64,000 nt of DNA, taken from positions 285,763,001 through 285,827,000 of the forward strand of contig CM028131.1 in assembly GCA_016271365.2 (NCBI GenBank), written 5' to 3'. The stretch is from Neoceratodus forsteri (Eukaryota > Chordata > Ceratodontiformes > Ceratodontidae). Position 1 is the stretch's first letter. Each line of letters starts with the position of its first letter. Both the position numbers and the translations under genes were made by a program. The notes below the pieces were generated by a model, which was not told where the DNA came from, did no database searches, and was given only the letters and a program-made list of their open reading frames with translations. Positions 23,051 through 33,686 of the stretch are shown here, one piece after another.

Positions 23051-23164
23051 CTCAGAAAGTCTCCCTGAAAACTGCCGCCTCACAGCCACTGCACTGCTCC
23101 ACTTCCAGCATTACTATTTACTACCTTGCCTGTTTTTACCCACTTGCTTACTCTGAACCCTTAC

Positions 23165-23480
23165 CTAGATAGGGTGTTTCACCAATTTCAAACTCCCTGT
23201 GTAACCTTTATTTACTTAAACCCTTTTTTACCTCTACCCATAGATAGGGTAACTCACCAATGCCCAACCTTCTGTGTAACCTTACACCTACCCTAGATAG
23301 GGTGTTTCACCAATTCCCAGCTTCCTGTGCAACCCTTACTTACTTAAAATTCTTTTTTACACCTACCCACCTACCCTAAATAGGGTGTTTCACCAATTCC
23401 CAACTTCGTGTGTAACTCTTACTTACTGAAAACTCTTTTTTACCTCTACCCTAGATATGGTATTTCTCCTATTCCCAAAT
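23165..23480. repeat. Short tandem repeats in the CR1 5' region
   Basis: About five units of 55-85 bp, each with CCTAGATAGGGTGTTTCACCAAT or a variant, then a TGTGTAACC box. Clear starts lie near 23170, 23240, 23295, 23375 and 23448. The array lies upstream of the ORF1 coiled coil of CR1 number 2. It may be part of that element's 5' leader, or an array grown within it. Confidence 0.75.
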
Positions 23481-23750
23481 GTTTGTGTGCCCCTAACTTT
23501 CCTCACACCTGTAAGCTGCAAGATTAGTTTAATAGGGCACTTATCACAGTTAGACTGAGCTTCCAATCCCCCCTCTTCTTCCTGCCAATGCCTGTTGAGT
23601 CTAGGCCCTTGTTTCCCTCCTCCTGTGCTCCCCTGTCTCCCTGATCTGGTGTAGAGTATTTGGCTGCTGGCCGCCTCATTGGGCTGACTCCGGTGGGCAG
23701 ACTCCGATGTCCTTAACATGTTAGTCCTTCACTCGGGGAGCTGCTTAGTG

Positions 23751-24880
23751 GCCTCTTCCTTATATAGTACCAGAAGTGGGCCAGTGAGCTGGGCAGATGC
23801 CCCTGATTGGCCAGTTCTGAGGCTGGGGCCATGGTTAGTGGCCCAGTTGTCTGCCTCTTCTGATCCTTCCTGGAGCTGTTAGCTCCTTTTGAAAATAAAA
23901 TTACAGCTCCTCAGCAGTGGGAAGGGCTCCCTTTGCTTGAAAGAAGGGACCCTTGCTGCCCTGAAGATCTTGCCTGAGGCTTCCTCACCTGCAAAAGTGA
24001 CTCTCTGCTACCTTGCCTTACTCAGGTATCCTAGCTATATTCTATCTGGGTATATATTTCTATCGTGCTTCAATAATTTTTGCAGTTAACATCTATTTAG
24101 CTGCTTTCACCATTTATTCACCTGTTTTACTGTTGCAAACTTGTGTGTTGATATTATTCAGTTAACCTAGTGTTATCATATGCAGCTACAATTTTATTCT
24201 TTTGGCCCCTATGCACTATGTCTACACGCCGTATATCCACACACTGCATAGGCAAATCTAAATCATGTAGCCATGCATTCGGTCTGTAGCATTCATTACA
24301 GGGGTGCATGCCCCTTTCATGCCAGATCCACTGTTCATTCATGCTGCTACACATGCAGACAGTCCAGGGAACTGTCAAGGCGTGCCCATACTCTGCACCA
24401 TTCAAGGCATGGAGTGATGGGTGAGGGGGGGTGCAGGATGTGCAGATAAGGACCTTGCCATATTCGTTGCATGCCTTCCCCCCGACTGCAACTGTCTGCT
24501 GCGGTGGAACCATCCACCCCCCCAACCATGCTGCCCCAGCCCACTGGGTAGACAGGGAGGACTGGGAGCAGCCATTTGGGCACAAGCCTGTAAAAGTTTC
24601 TTTTCTCCCCCCTCCTGGCCTTCCTGGAATCCCCTGCTCATGCAGAGTAGGGGATCCATTGCTGGACCCAGGACGTGCATCCAATTGGATGCCCGTCTGT
24701 ATCCTCTGATCCACCCCCGTGAAGCAGTGCACTGGGGGCGGGGGACAAACAGGTGCTCAGGGGTGGCTGTCTGTGGGTGTGGAGCCACACATGCCAGGTA
24801 CATGCCTCTCACGCATACCCAGCCTGGAACAGTGCATTGCCATCTTTGTTTAGACTGTTTTATTATATGCTATCTGGGTA
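23751..24880. other. Unassigned stretch with one long minus-strand open frame
   Basis: No known element recognised. The longest frame (24732-24154, minus, 192 codons) is Cys/His rich, with CTSCTPPHPS and CNECYRPNAW strings, but it lacks the spacing of a zinc finger that I know. An overlapping plus-strand frame of 157 codons is about as long. The codon pattern does not single out either. I give no function. Confidence 0.35.
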
Positions 24881-26715
24881 TTTCTCAGGCTTGAGTCCCT
24901 AAACCTCTCCCAACTTATCACAGAACCCATCTGGCTCAAACCACACTCCTCTAACCACACCCTCCCTGACTGGGTTCTGACCTCACACCCCCACCAAACA
25001 GTTGCAGCGGTTATTCTGCCGGACACCTTTAGTGACCACTGCATAACATTTTGCATCAGAAAAGTCTGGTACCCTCCCTCTTCCCCCAAACACATCTGGT
25101 CCTTGAGCAAACTGGTTGCATCTGACTGGTCTACCATCCTCTCCACCCGAGACATTGACATGGTCCTGTTCCTTTTCCATTCAAAATTTACTTCCATCTA
25201 GGATGAGCATGCCCCCATCAGGAAGTCCAGGGTTAAGTCTTTCCACCACCCCTGGATCACGTATAACCTCACTGATATGTGTAAGTTCCAAGACGAAGCC
25301 TAGGTCAGGTAAAAATTAATCAGCTCCTTGTCTGACCTGCTGTCTCACAAGGTGCTCAGAAATACTTGCACAAAGGCTATCCACACCACCAAATCCTCCT
25401 ATTGTAAGGCCTGCAGAACAGTCTTAACTCCCCAGATAAATTCTTGAAGGTGAGTCACTCAATTTTTGATCCCCCGTGCCCAGTCCTCTCCCCCAGTCCT
25501 CATGGTTAATGGCTCACCTGTCTTTGACCCTCCCTCAGTTGCTGCTCTCTTCAATGAGTTTTCTATTACTTGTGCTCTACTCTCTCCCCCCATTTCTTGG
25601 CTTCTCTCCTCTCCTCTCCCCCCAAACTTCCACCCTCCTCTCCACCCCACCCCTCCCAGGGGTTTCATTCCCCTCATCACTACCCAGGAAACGCTACTAT
25701 CCTTTTTCTGGGCTGAACCCTCAACTGCTCCATCTCTCAACTCTGGCCATCATCTCCTCCCTCACTCACTTCCTCAACCCCTCCTTCACCCTCTGCACTG
25801 TCCCTCAGTCATGGAAGATTGCTAAACATCTCCCCTCCACAAAGGAGGTGATCCCTCCACCTCTTGCAACTTTCAGCCTATCTCCCCTTCTCCCCTCTCT
25901 TGCAAAGCTGCAGGAGAAACTTGTCCACTCCAGGTTTGCTGACTTCCTCCACTCTTCTAACTTCCGCTCCCCCTTCCAGTCTGGCTTTTGGAGCACCATT
26001 CCACCATCTCCTCCATGCTATGTGTCATAGACTCCACCCTCACTGGGATCAGGGGCATATCATGGCTGCCATTTTAATTGATCTGGCCAAAGTCTTTGAT
26101 TCGGTGGCCCATCCACTTCTCCCAAACAACCAGAGATCTGATGACCTCTCAGCCCCTGCAGTTGGCTAGTTCCAATCCTATCTCTTAGGCCTTCAGCAGT
26201 TGATACAGGTAGGAGGTGTCCGGTCCCCTCTCCTACCAGTCCTGGCTGGGGTCCCACAGGGCACCATCCTGGGTCCAATTCTCTTCTTCATTTTCTTCAA
26301 TGACATCCCCTTGCCTGTGCCAACTCACATATTCACATGTATACAGATGGCACACTTGTCTACACTTCAAGCCCCTGCACCACAATAGTAGAAGTCTCAC
26401 TCCAGCAAGATTCCCACAATGTCCTGCACTGGTTCTAGTCCAACCAAGTCTGGATTAACACTAAAAAACAGTGTCCATCACCTCTGGCACTAGCCAGAAG
26501 CTGGCTGGGCTCACCCCCCCTCCTCCTTTCTCCACCCTGGATGACACCCTTCTTGAAGTGGTTCCCTCCTTCAAGTATCTCAGTGTGTCGCTTGATAGTA
26601 CACTTGACTTCTCTGGTCACATCTATGCCATCCACTGCAAGCTCCACCCCAATTTTGGAGCCTTGTATGGTAACAAAGACTGCCTGTCCCTACAGGTTTT
26701 ATGGGAGTTAATTAT
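24880..26715 (+). mobile_element. L2/CR1-group LINE, left part (endonuclease end to thumb)
   Basis: A decayed plus-strand LINE. The segment near 25.0-25.45 kb fits the end of the endonuclease and the linker (a DHC string near 25035). Reverse transcriptase motifs follow: AILIDLAKVFDSVAHPLLPN (motif A) at 26066, LAGVPQGTILGPILFFIFF (motif B) at 26235, and an altered motif C near 26340 where YADGT-like codons have replaced the usual YADD. The FKYLSVSLDSTLDF string lies at 26570. Frameshifts and stops are many. The element is interrupted near 26715 and resumes near 27893. Confidence 0.8.
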
Positions 26716-27892
26716 CAAAATGGTAGTCTCAGATTGCCCACAAATGCAGCAGTAGGATTACTACTCGCGACACCTGCAATCCGGTTTGGGAACAAGCGTG
26801 GGTCGTCAGAGGGCCAGCTGGGAGGAGGAGGAGGACTGAGTGCCCCAGGGGCCACTCACCTCCTCCAGGGAAGGAGGGCTGCTGTTCCCGCTAGATACTG
26901 TTACCCGAGTGACCATGGGTGGTAGTGTGGCTGGGATCACCATAAGGGAGGGGTGGGCATCGGCTGAGGTCTGGAGCGACAGCATGTCTCAGTGTGCACA
27001 TGTCTCCTTGCACCTCCTTGTATGATGTCATCCTCAGGGATCAGGGAGAAACTGGAAAACTGAACCTTGCTTCTACACCTGACAACGGACTCTGGTGCCC
27101 AGCAACCAAACTGACCCTGGGAACCCAAAATGGAACACCTGACACTGCACAGCATGTTGGGAGAGAGAAAAGGGTCGGTCTCTCTCTCTCCCCCCCTCCC
27201 CGCCCAGAGGAGTAAACTGCGGCAGGATGAGGGCTGGTCCTCTGAGTGCACCCAAGAATTCTGCTGAGCCACAGGACCCCTTGGCAGCCCCTGTGGGAAA
27301 GGAGCAATTACAGCGTCAGAAGGGGGCATAAACAAAAGAGTAAAAAAAAGTGGTACTCTTGGTCTTTCACTATGGGGACGTTGGGTAGCCTGTGATGATG
27401 GTGACCACGATTGAGTGCTTTGAAAAAGGGCAACCCAATCATGGCACCTGTGCACAGGGCTACCTGGCAGGGAGGGTGACTGGATAGGGGGTGCGGCGAA
27501 TATATGACAGGATGCATGTATACGTGCGCAGGGGTTGGTGGGGAGGGACCACACAGTGCAATGGGCGGAAGGGGAAGGAGGGTTTGTGGGATGTAGTGTG
27601 GCAGTGGGCTGCTGAGCTGGGCATGTGGTGTGGTGGGTTGGTGGCAGGCTGGCTTTGGGAGGGTGCCAGGTTTGGTTCTGGGCGGGCTTGTGGTTTTTGC
27701 ACCGGGTCTTTTTTTTTTTTTTTTTTCTTTGCACCCCCCCCCCGACATGCATGCACCCTCCAGGAGCTGAGAATTCTTTAGTAGGGGGTATGTGGAGCAC
27801 AGCCCTGCATAAAAAATGAAAACTTAAGTTTCCGGCACCTTCTTGATGTTCACCGTGGATTTGCATCACCAAAATTGATTTTTGGTGATGTA
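26716..27892 (-). mobile_element. Element B, copy 1 (non-coding), inserted in a LINE
   Basis: An insertion of about 1.2 kb between two parts of a LINE. Read on the minus strand from 27892, it starts with a hairpin (CATCACC/GGTGATG stem around AAAATCAATTTT). Homology to 38.93-39.45 kb then follows: a TTTTATGCAGGGGCTG-like word, a GGGTGCAAARAA word next to an A run, GCACCCTCCCAAAG, CCAACCCACCACACC, and CTGTGTGGTCCCTCCC. No protein-coding potential. A poly-T run (27709-27726) and a C run lie inside. The left half (26.72-27.3 kb) has no counterpart in the other copy. Termini are inferred from the break in the LINE. Confidence 0.6.
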
Positions 27893-28690
27893 CACTCGTC
27901 CAAATGGCATGAAACCAGATGTTGTCTATGGTACTTCCCCCTCCTCATCCCTTGCCAGACTGGACACCCTCTGTAACACCTGTTGTCACTTTGCTACCAA
28001 GTGCCCCCTCCTACATATCACTGCTCCTTCTACTGCTCCCTATCCATCCTCCGCCTACCATCATGTCATCAGTCCCGCTGTGCCCTATTCATCTCCAACT
28101 ACTGGTTTGGGTCTCTACCATCTTACAAATCCCACTCCTCTTACCCATTCCCTCTGCCTCACTCTGGGGATCCTCGCACCTTCTCCCTCCCTCATCCTCA
28201 CTCCGCTGTTGGGCAGTCAGCCTTCTCCTAGTGCCTTCACTCCCTCTGGAACCTACTCCCCTCTTCTATCCATCTCTCACCCTCCCCTGTTTGCCATAGG
28301 CAACAGCTAAACCTCCTCCCCTCCCACTCCTGCTCCTTGTGAGCCCCTTACCTGACCTGCCCCAGTTCCCTTTTCATCCTTGCCATGGTCCCCACGGGGC
28401 CATCTCGTGTCACTACAGCTACTGCACATATCTGTATCAACCTGCATTTGCAATTTAATTGGGTATTTACGCTGCTCATAGAACCAACTTCTGTTCACTG
28501 TTTATTGTTATTTGCACTGCATCTTGTTGCATTGCTCACTGTTTGCATGTTATCTCTGTAATGCTGCTCTACTGCTGTTTTTGATTTATTATATCCCCTT
28601 TCCCTTTTCCCTGGGTCACACCTGGAAATGAGCCCTGGCTCAGTGTAGCTTTCTCAGTTGCCACTTTTCAAATAAGTAACTTAAAAAAAT
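27893..28690 (+). mobile_element. L2/CR1-group LINE, right part
   Basis: Continuation of the LINE cut at 26715. It carries SSLARLDTLCNTCCHFATKC (about 27935-28000), the equivalent of the LQNxAAR region, and then SAFSYCAPSLWNLLPSSI (about 28225-28280), the WNSLP C-terminal block. The 3' end is near 28690 in a short A-rich stretch. It joins directly to a CR1 tail. Confidence 0.7.
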
Positions 28691-28953
28691 ACTAGTTAGC
28701 ATGATGAGGAAGCACTTCTTCACAGAAAGAGTGTTGGATTCCTGGAACAGCCTTCCAGCAGAGATGATGGGGATGAAAACAGTGGTGGAGCTCAAAAATG
28801 CATGGGATAAGCACGCGGGAATCATAGTGGAAAGAAAGGGGGGGGAGCTGTAGATCAGGTATGGTCTGCGGTAATAATGTAGGTTGGGAGAAATGTGCAG
28901 ACTAGATGGGTCAAGTGGTCCTTATTTGCCATTAAATTCTATGTTTCTATGTT
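28691..28953 (+). mobile_element. CR1 3' end fragment
   Basis: The last about 260 bp of a CR1: the KHFFTERVLDSWNSLP region, then GGTCAAGTGGTCCTTATTTGCC and the tail TTCTATGTTTCTATG at 28938-28953. Short 5'-truncated copies of this kind are the commonest CR1 form. Confidence 0.9.
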
Positions 28954-29120
28954 TCACCAGCTCTCCTCGGTTTTGCCTTCTGCATTTACAATTAAGCTTA
29001 ATGTTTAGCTGACTGAGTTGAAACTGGCTTCATTGTTTTTTCTTTTACCAGCATCCAAGTCCCCATGATGTTTCATTTCACACTGTACATTCTAGATACA
29101 GGCTGATCCCCCCTCATTTT
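28954..29120. other. Short unassigned stretch
   Basis: No feature seen between the CR1 tail and the hairpin that begins element A copy 2. Confidence 0.5.
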
Positions 29121-30747
29121 TATGTTGGCTCGCGCTTGCGCGCCAACCAGTATATTGCAGTAGTAGCAGATGTGGAGGTGCGGTTACTATGAGTGAAAGC
29201 AGGGCATGCATCAGTAAGTGCGTCCCTCATTCCCTAATAAGGCAGCATGCAGGTGCCACACCAGCAACATGTAATGTGGCGAGCACATCTAAGAAAAGGT
29301 CCACTGCAATGAGAGCCTGATGTGCCTTTCCTGGTGAAACATGCTATAAACACAGCAGCAGTGACTGCCGCCACTGCCTGCCACAATGCCGATTTTGGGG
29401 GTACCGTCCCTGTCGGCGCCTGACCAGTTCATGTGCTGACAGAGGACCACTCCCGTCGGCATAATGCTCTTACCATTTGTTTTGTGCAGGTGCCCAATCC
29501 CCCTTGGCTCTAGCGTCCCCTTCAGTATGTGCTGAGAGGGGTGCTCAATCCCCCGTCGGCTAGCCTCCCCAAACACTAAGGTGGCATGCTGGGAGCTCAC
29601 CCCAGCGTGCCAAATGCCCCTGTAAAAAAAAATCCTGTGATTTTTTTTTTAACCTGTAAAAAGAAGAAAATGGTCCCTCGCTGTCTGTCCTGCTCCCTCC
29701 CCTAACCCGAGCCCACCCTCTGCACACCCTGCCTCCCCATACCCCACTCACCCCATAGTTACCTCCGGAGTCTGGCGCGATGATCTTCGGTGGACCGGGA
29801 ACACGTCTGCACTCTTCAAAACCGACTGTGAACTAAAGAAATGCCGGTAAGCTGTATAATGGCATAAATAGGGTTTTTTCAACTTTGTTGCATATCTTGG
29901 GCATTTTTTGGAATTTTTGTACCAAATTTTCAACATGGGGTTATAGGGGCCCCTCCTCACGAATTCAGTCACTGTCATGGCATTATTCAGTCCTGAAAGG
30001 TGATTTTGCGGTCACTGCACAGAATCACCTTTCGGGACCGATAACTAAATAACAGTGCCACTGTTCATAGTGTAGGCTCTCAAAAAACCTATGTTGCAAA
30101 TTTGGTGAAAAATCCAAAAAATTACTATTTCTGGCGTCGTTGTGCAGTTTCCATGCGCTCGTAACTTTATGAATCTGTAATATTTTCACACCAGATTTTC
30201 AACACTGACATTTTTATACACCTCCTTATGAACAGTACAGCTGTCATTTTACATATTCTGGACGAAATGTGTGTTTGCACTTCCGGCACAGACTAGCGTG
30301 GTTGCTGTGCAAAATCAGTTTTCAGGACAGTTTGAGAAACTGACAGTGACACTGTTCATGAGCAGAGGTCCTAAAATGTGTATGTTGAAACGTTGGCGAT
30401 GAAAGTCCATAAAATGACTGTGTTACAACCATGCGTTGCGCAGTTTCCACTCACCCTTGTAACTTCGCAAATTTGCAATATTTTCATGCCAGATTTTCAA
30501 CACTGGCATTTTTTCACACCTCCTTATGAACAGTACAGCTGTCAATTTTCACATCCTGCCCAAAATGTGTTTTCGCACCTGTGGCGCAGAATGGCGTGGT
30601 CGCTGTGGGAAATCAACTTTTGGGACAGATTAACAACATCACAGTGCCACTGTTCATGAGGGGAGGTCCCAAAATGCTGATGTTGAAAATGTGTCTCTTC
30701 AGGGTAGGGGTGAGGTTGGCATCAGTTCAATACTTCCTGCCATTCCT
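29121..30747. mobile_element. Element A, copy 2, main part (inverted relative to copy 1)
   Basis: Reverse-complement relative of 4511-7110. It starts with a GC-rich terminal hairpin (29124-29147) followed, on the minus strand, by AACATAAAAA. GCCGA/TCGGC hairpin units (about 29390-29570) come next. Then a segment near 29775-29860 is an inverted match to 6182-6265 and contains GATCTTCGGTGGACCGGGAA. The 300-bp units follow, with TTTTCAACAC at about 29925, 30190 and 30495. The element is interrupted at about 30747 by a LINE and ends at 33396-33478. Confidence 0.7.
29124..29147. other. Terminal hairpin of element A copy 2
   Basis: GTTGG-CT-CGCGC, TT loop, GCGCG-CCAAC. It sits at the position of the 7057-7085 hairpin in the first copy but with different stem bases. 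Confidence 0.6.
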
Positions 30748-31130
30748 ATTATTTATTTTATTTACTGAATTTTGTTGACCAGGTAAGCCCACTGGGCCCC
30801 GAAGGTCCCTTTTTCAGGGGCGACCCAGGGGTAAAAAGTAACATACAGGTAAACAGAACAGTACAAATTGAAAATTTACATAATGTTGGACAGCTAAATA
30901 TGCCATAAGGTTACAATCAGGTAGGAGGTGAGGGAACAATGCAGCCGGTGGAACATCTCGAGCTGGATATATACAAACATTTTGCATGCACAAATCATGT
31001 AGATCATAGGAGTGCACGCGATAGTGGCTAATTTGCCTAGAGTCAGGATACCTTCCTGAGGGTTTAGATGGATGGAGGTATGGGTAAAAATAAATCTCAC
31101 CTTCCTAAGAATGGGGGGAGAGACATGAGG

Positions 31131-31767
31131 TCAAGTCCTAAAGCATTGGCAGGTACTCCTTTCTAGCAAGTGTGCTTTAAGTTTGGACCGGAAGCAGGAG
31201 CCAGATCCTGCCTCCCGTACCACAAGTGGGAGGTTATTCCAGCTGGATGGGGCTGTGGACGCAAAGGACCTGGACCTGGCTTTGGTCCTAGTTTTAGGAA
31301 CCTTGAGGAGAGTTTGTCCTGAGGTGCGGAGACTCCTCTGGTTGGTTTTGACCCTGACTAGCCCTGTGAGGCTTGGGGGGGGAGAGGGGCCCAGTAGCTT
31401 AAATGTCAGGCAAAGAGTCGGGTAGATGAGGTGGGCTTCAATGATGGCCACCTGGTATAATTAGGGCCTCACAGTGGTGGGTTCTAGGGTGGGATATAGT
31501 AACAAACCGGGCAATTTTGTTGTATAAGGTCTTTAGCCTGCCAAGTTCTGTAGAGGCCACACCTTGGAGAACTGGGGCAGCGTAGGTGAGCTTAGGGAGT
31601 AGGACGCTGGTTGCGATGGCTACCCTGGCTTCAGGGATAATCTGTTCCTTTAATCTATAGAGGATATCGAGTTTCACATGGATGGCTTTGGTTAGTTGAT
31701 CAACATGATTTTTTAAAGTGAAGCTTTGGTCAAGTGTTAGACCGAGGTACTTTGTAGAGGTAACCAC
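31131..31767 (-). pseudogene. LINE ORF2 C-terminal region, two frames
   Basis: Continues the reverse transcriptase of 31798-33141 after a frame break. The first frame (31767-31438) has TSTKYLGLTLDQSFTLKNHV, KLTYAAPVLQGV and LKTLYNKIARF. The second (31451-31131) has RSLRTSGQTLLKVPKTRTK and SFASTAPSSWNNLPLVVRE, the terminal conserved block of L2/CR1-group ORF2. Each frame is uninterrupted, so one or two indels disable an otherwise readable protein. Confidence 0.85.
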
Positions 31768-31797
31768 TTCGAGTTTGTCACCCCCTCTGGACTGCAG

Positions 31798-33141
31798 TTA
31801 AAGGAGCATCGACCGCTCAGATCCCAGTGATCTGGGTCCAAACAGCATCGCCTTGGTTTTGCTGGTGTTTAGTACCATTTTGTTCAAAGTGAGCCAATCC
31901 TCCATCTGAAGGATGTCCTCTTGAAGGGCTTTCTCCAGTTCTATTACATTAGGGGAGGCTCGGTAAATGACCGCATCGTCCGCATATTGGATGACACTGC
32001 TGCTCCCACAGTGTAAGTGCAGATCATTTATGAACAAAGTGAAGAGAAGGGGGCCAAGTATAGACCCCTGTGGTACCCCTTCTTTGAGCGGTGCAATCTG
32101 GAAGACATTGTCCTTCCATCTGACCCTCTGGGTATGGTCGGAGAGGTAGCTCACAAACCAACCTAGTGCATGGGTGTCCAGGCCAAGGGAGCACATTTTA
32201 TGCAAGAGAAGGCTGTGGTTTGCCAAGTCAAAAGCTTTAGAGAGGTCGATGAAGACCGCACCTGTGCTGACCCCTGAGTCATTGTTGTTCAGGACTTCAG
32301 CAGAGAATTTGGTTAGTGCCGTATCTGTCCCATGCTTAGCTCTGAAGCCGTGCTGAGATGAGGAGATTACCTGGTGAGTTTCCAGGTATTCGCGAAATTG
32401 GGAGTAGACTAGCTTCTCTTGTATTTTCGCTATTGCACACAGCAAGAAAATAGGCCTGTAGTTCCCTATAGGCTCGGTAGGGCCTCCCTTGTGAATGGGA
32501 ATCACTAGGGCCTGCTTCCATGGCTCAGGGACCGACCCCTCCAATAAAGACCGGTTTATCAGCCAGGCTATTGGCTTCGCTAGAGCTGGGGCACCTTCCT
32601 TAAGGATTCTTGGCTGGATCCCATCAGTGCCTCCCGTGCCTCTCGACTGCAGGGATGTAAGGATGAGCAGAACTTCCTTTACCTTAACCAGCCGCAGATG
32701 AAATTGTGGGCGGTCAAGTTCGTGGGGCAGATGCTCGTGAGCCTTGATCCCGTTATCTAAGTGCCCTACCTTGTATGCATCCAGGTTCGTGAAGTAGTCG
32801 TTTAGGGCCTCAGCGATGCGAGGCCCCTCATCCAATACTTGCCCGTTCACCTGGATAGGGCCGGAAGTTGATTTTTTATGACCTTTTAGGAGTTCTTTAA
32901 TATGAGACCAGAAGAACCTGGGGTTTTCCAGGTTTGTTTTTTGGAGACTGGAGCTATATTCTTTCTTAGCTTTCTTTATGGTCTGTTTGCATTGGTTTCT
33001 GAGGGCCCTGTAGCTGGCTAAATCCACTGGAAGTTTAGTTTTCCTAAACTTTTTCCATGCTTTGTCTCTGATAGACATCAGGGCTTTTAGGTGTGGTGAG
33101 ATCCACTTATAGCAGTTCCCCTTAACCCTGTGGGTTTTCAA
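31798..33141 (-). CDS. LINE reverse transcriptase, 447-codon open segment
   Basis: An uninterrupted open frame for the linker and reverse transcriptase of the LINE ORF2 protein. Blocks in order: a basic linker to about residue 95, GTGGTDGIQPRILKEGA (pre-palm, about 167-183), WKQALVIPIHKGGPTEPIGN, SSSQHGFRAKHGTDTAL, GAVFIDLSKAFDLANHSLL (motif A, catalytic Asp), EGVPQGSILGPLLFTLFIND (motif B) and IQYADDAVIY with the catalytic YADD at about residues 386-389. The first Met is only the first in-frame one after a break. The true protein began in the endonuclease upstream (33383-33168, frame-shifted). No promoter is expected here because the element is 5'-truncated, so this is probably not expressed as a functional protein. 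Confidence 0.9.
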   Translation of the reverse strand: MKTHRVKGNCYKWISPHLKALMSIRDKAWKKFRKTKLPVDLASYRALRNQCKQTIKKAKKEYSSSLQKTNLENPRFFWSHIKELLKGHKKSTSGPIQVNGQVLDEGPRIAEALNDYFTNLDAYKVGHLDNGIKAHEHLPHELDRPQFHLRLVKVKEVLLILTSLQSRGTGGTDGIQPRILKEGAPALAKPIAWLINRSLLEGSVPEPWKQALVIPIHKGGPTEPIGNYRPIFLLCAIAKIQEKLVYSQFREYLETHQVISSSQHGFRAKHGTDTALTKFSAEVLNNNDSGVSTGAVFIDLSKAFDLANHSLLLHKMCSLGLDTHALGWFVSYLSDHTQRVRWKDNVFQIAPLKEGVPQGSILGPLLFTLFINDLHLHCGSSSVIQYADDAVIYRASPNVIELEKALQEDILQMEDWLTLNKMVLNTSKTKAMLFGPRSLGSERSMLL

Positions 33142-33395
33142 GGGGGCTACCGGGTTGGTGATACCAGTTAGGGTGGCTTGAAAAATTTAGCTTCCTCCAG
33201 GTTAGGTAGGTGTCTTATGGGGTTCCAGTCAATGCCATTTAGGTAGCCTATGAACTGTTCAGGATGGAAGTTGGAGAAATCCCTGGAAGTGATGGTTCGA
33301 GGCGGGACTTTTATCCTGTTATTCTTCCATATGGCAAATATTGGTGAGTGGTCACTTAAAGCATCTGACAGGGTCCCAGCCAACTTTACATTACT

Positions 33396-33478
33396 TGGGA
33401 ATTATGTATCTCTAACTCCTGCACTACCAATGCCTATGCCAGCAAGACAACATTCGGCATTGACAAATGCTTGTTTTT
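33396..33478. mobile_element. Element A, copy 2, distal end
   Basis: The separated end of A copy 2. It contains TCTAACTCCTGCA, ATGCCAGCAAG and ACATTCGGCATTGACAAATGCTTG, which are the complement of 4534-4600. An AATGCC...GGCATT hairpin is kept. It is followed by a T-rich stretch that is not shared with copy 1, so the element ends here. Confidence 0.75.
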
Positions 33479-33686
33479 TTTAAACTTTTGTTTTACAGAA
33501 GAAACTCACAGCATCTTTGTTCTTCTTGGTTCCTCTTTAAGAGACCACACAATTTCTCTGTATTTCATTTTTCCTGTAATTTATTTTTTTCACCCATTTG
33601 GCCTTACTGTACATCACTAGGATAACGTCACACACAGAATCTCTAATTAATCAGAAATACCTACTGGCTCAAAATCATCACGGATA
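33479..33686. other. Short unassigned A/T-rich stretch
   Basis: Lies between element A and the hAT coding relic; possibly the 3' untranslated part of that hAT element. No terminal inverted repeat was identified. Confidence 0.4.

Larger units (their letters stand above)
19861..23750 (-). mobile_element. CR1 number 2, 5' part with ORF1 and ORF2
   Basis: A long CR1 with recognisable ORF1 (esterase) and ORF2 (endonuclease plus reverse transcriptase), broken off at its lower end by CR1 number 1 and continuing at 15904-17168. Together the parts make an almost complete element of about 5 kb before decay. The upper boundary, near the TTATATAG-containing region at 23.76 kb, is estimated. Confidence 0.8.
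30748..33395 (-). mobile_element. L2/CR1-group LINE, best preserved LINE of the window
   Basis: Minus-strand LINE of 2.65 kb inserted into element A copy 2. The same A sequence continues on both sides (compare 4552-4640 in copy 1). The 3' end at 30748 has an AAATAAAATAAAT-type tail next to a GTTGACCAGGTAAG word that other LINE tails of the window share (51.99 kb). The 5' end is truncated inside the endonuclease at the LSDHSPIFAIW string. Only a few frame breaks are seen, which makes this one of the younger insertions here. Confidence 0.9.

Noticed and set aside
26937..27872. A 311-codon minus-strand frame
   Set aside because: It lies in element B copy 1 and includes a poly-Lys run from the poly-T stretch. 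The homologous sequence at 38.9-39.5 kb does not keep this frame.
33250..33483. hAT element and element A as one transposon
   Set aside because: They are adjacent, but copy 1 of A has no hAT sequence beside it and no shared terminal repeat was seen, so a common origin is not supported.
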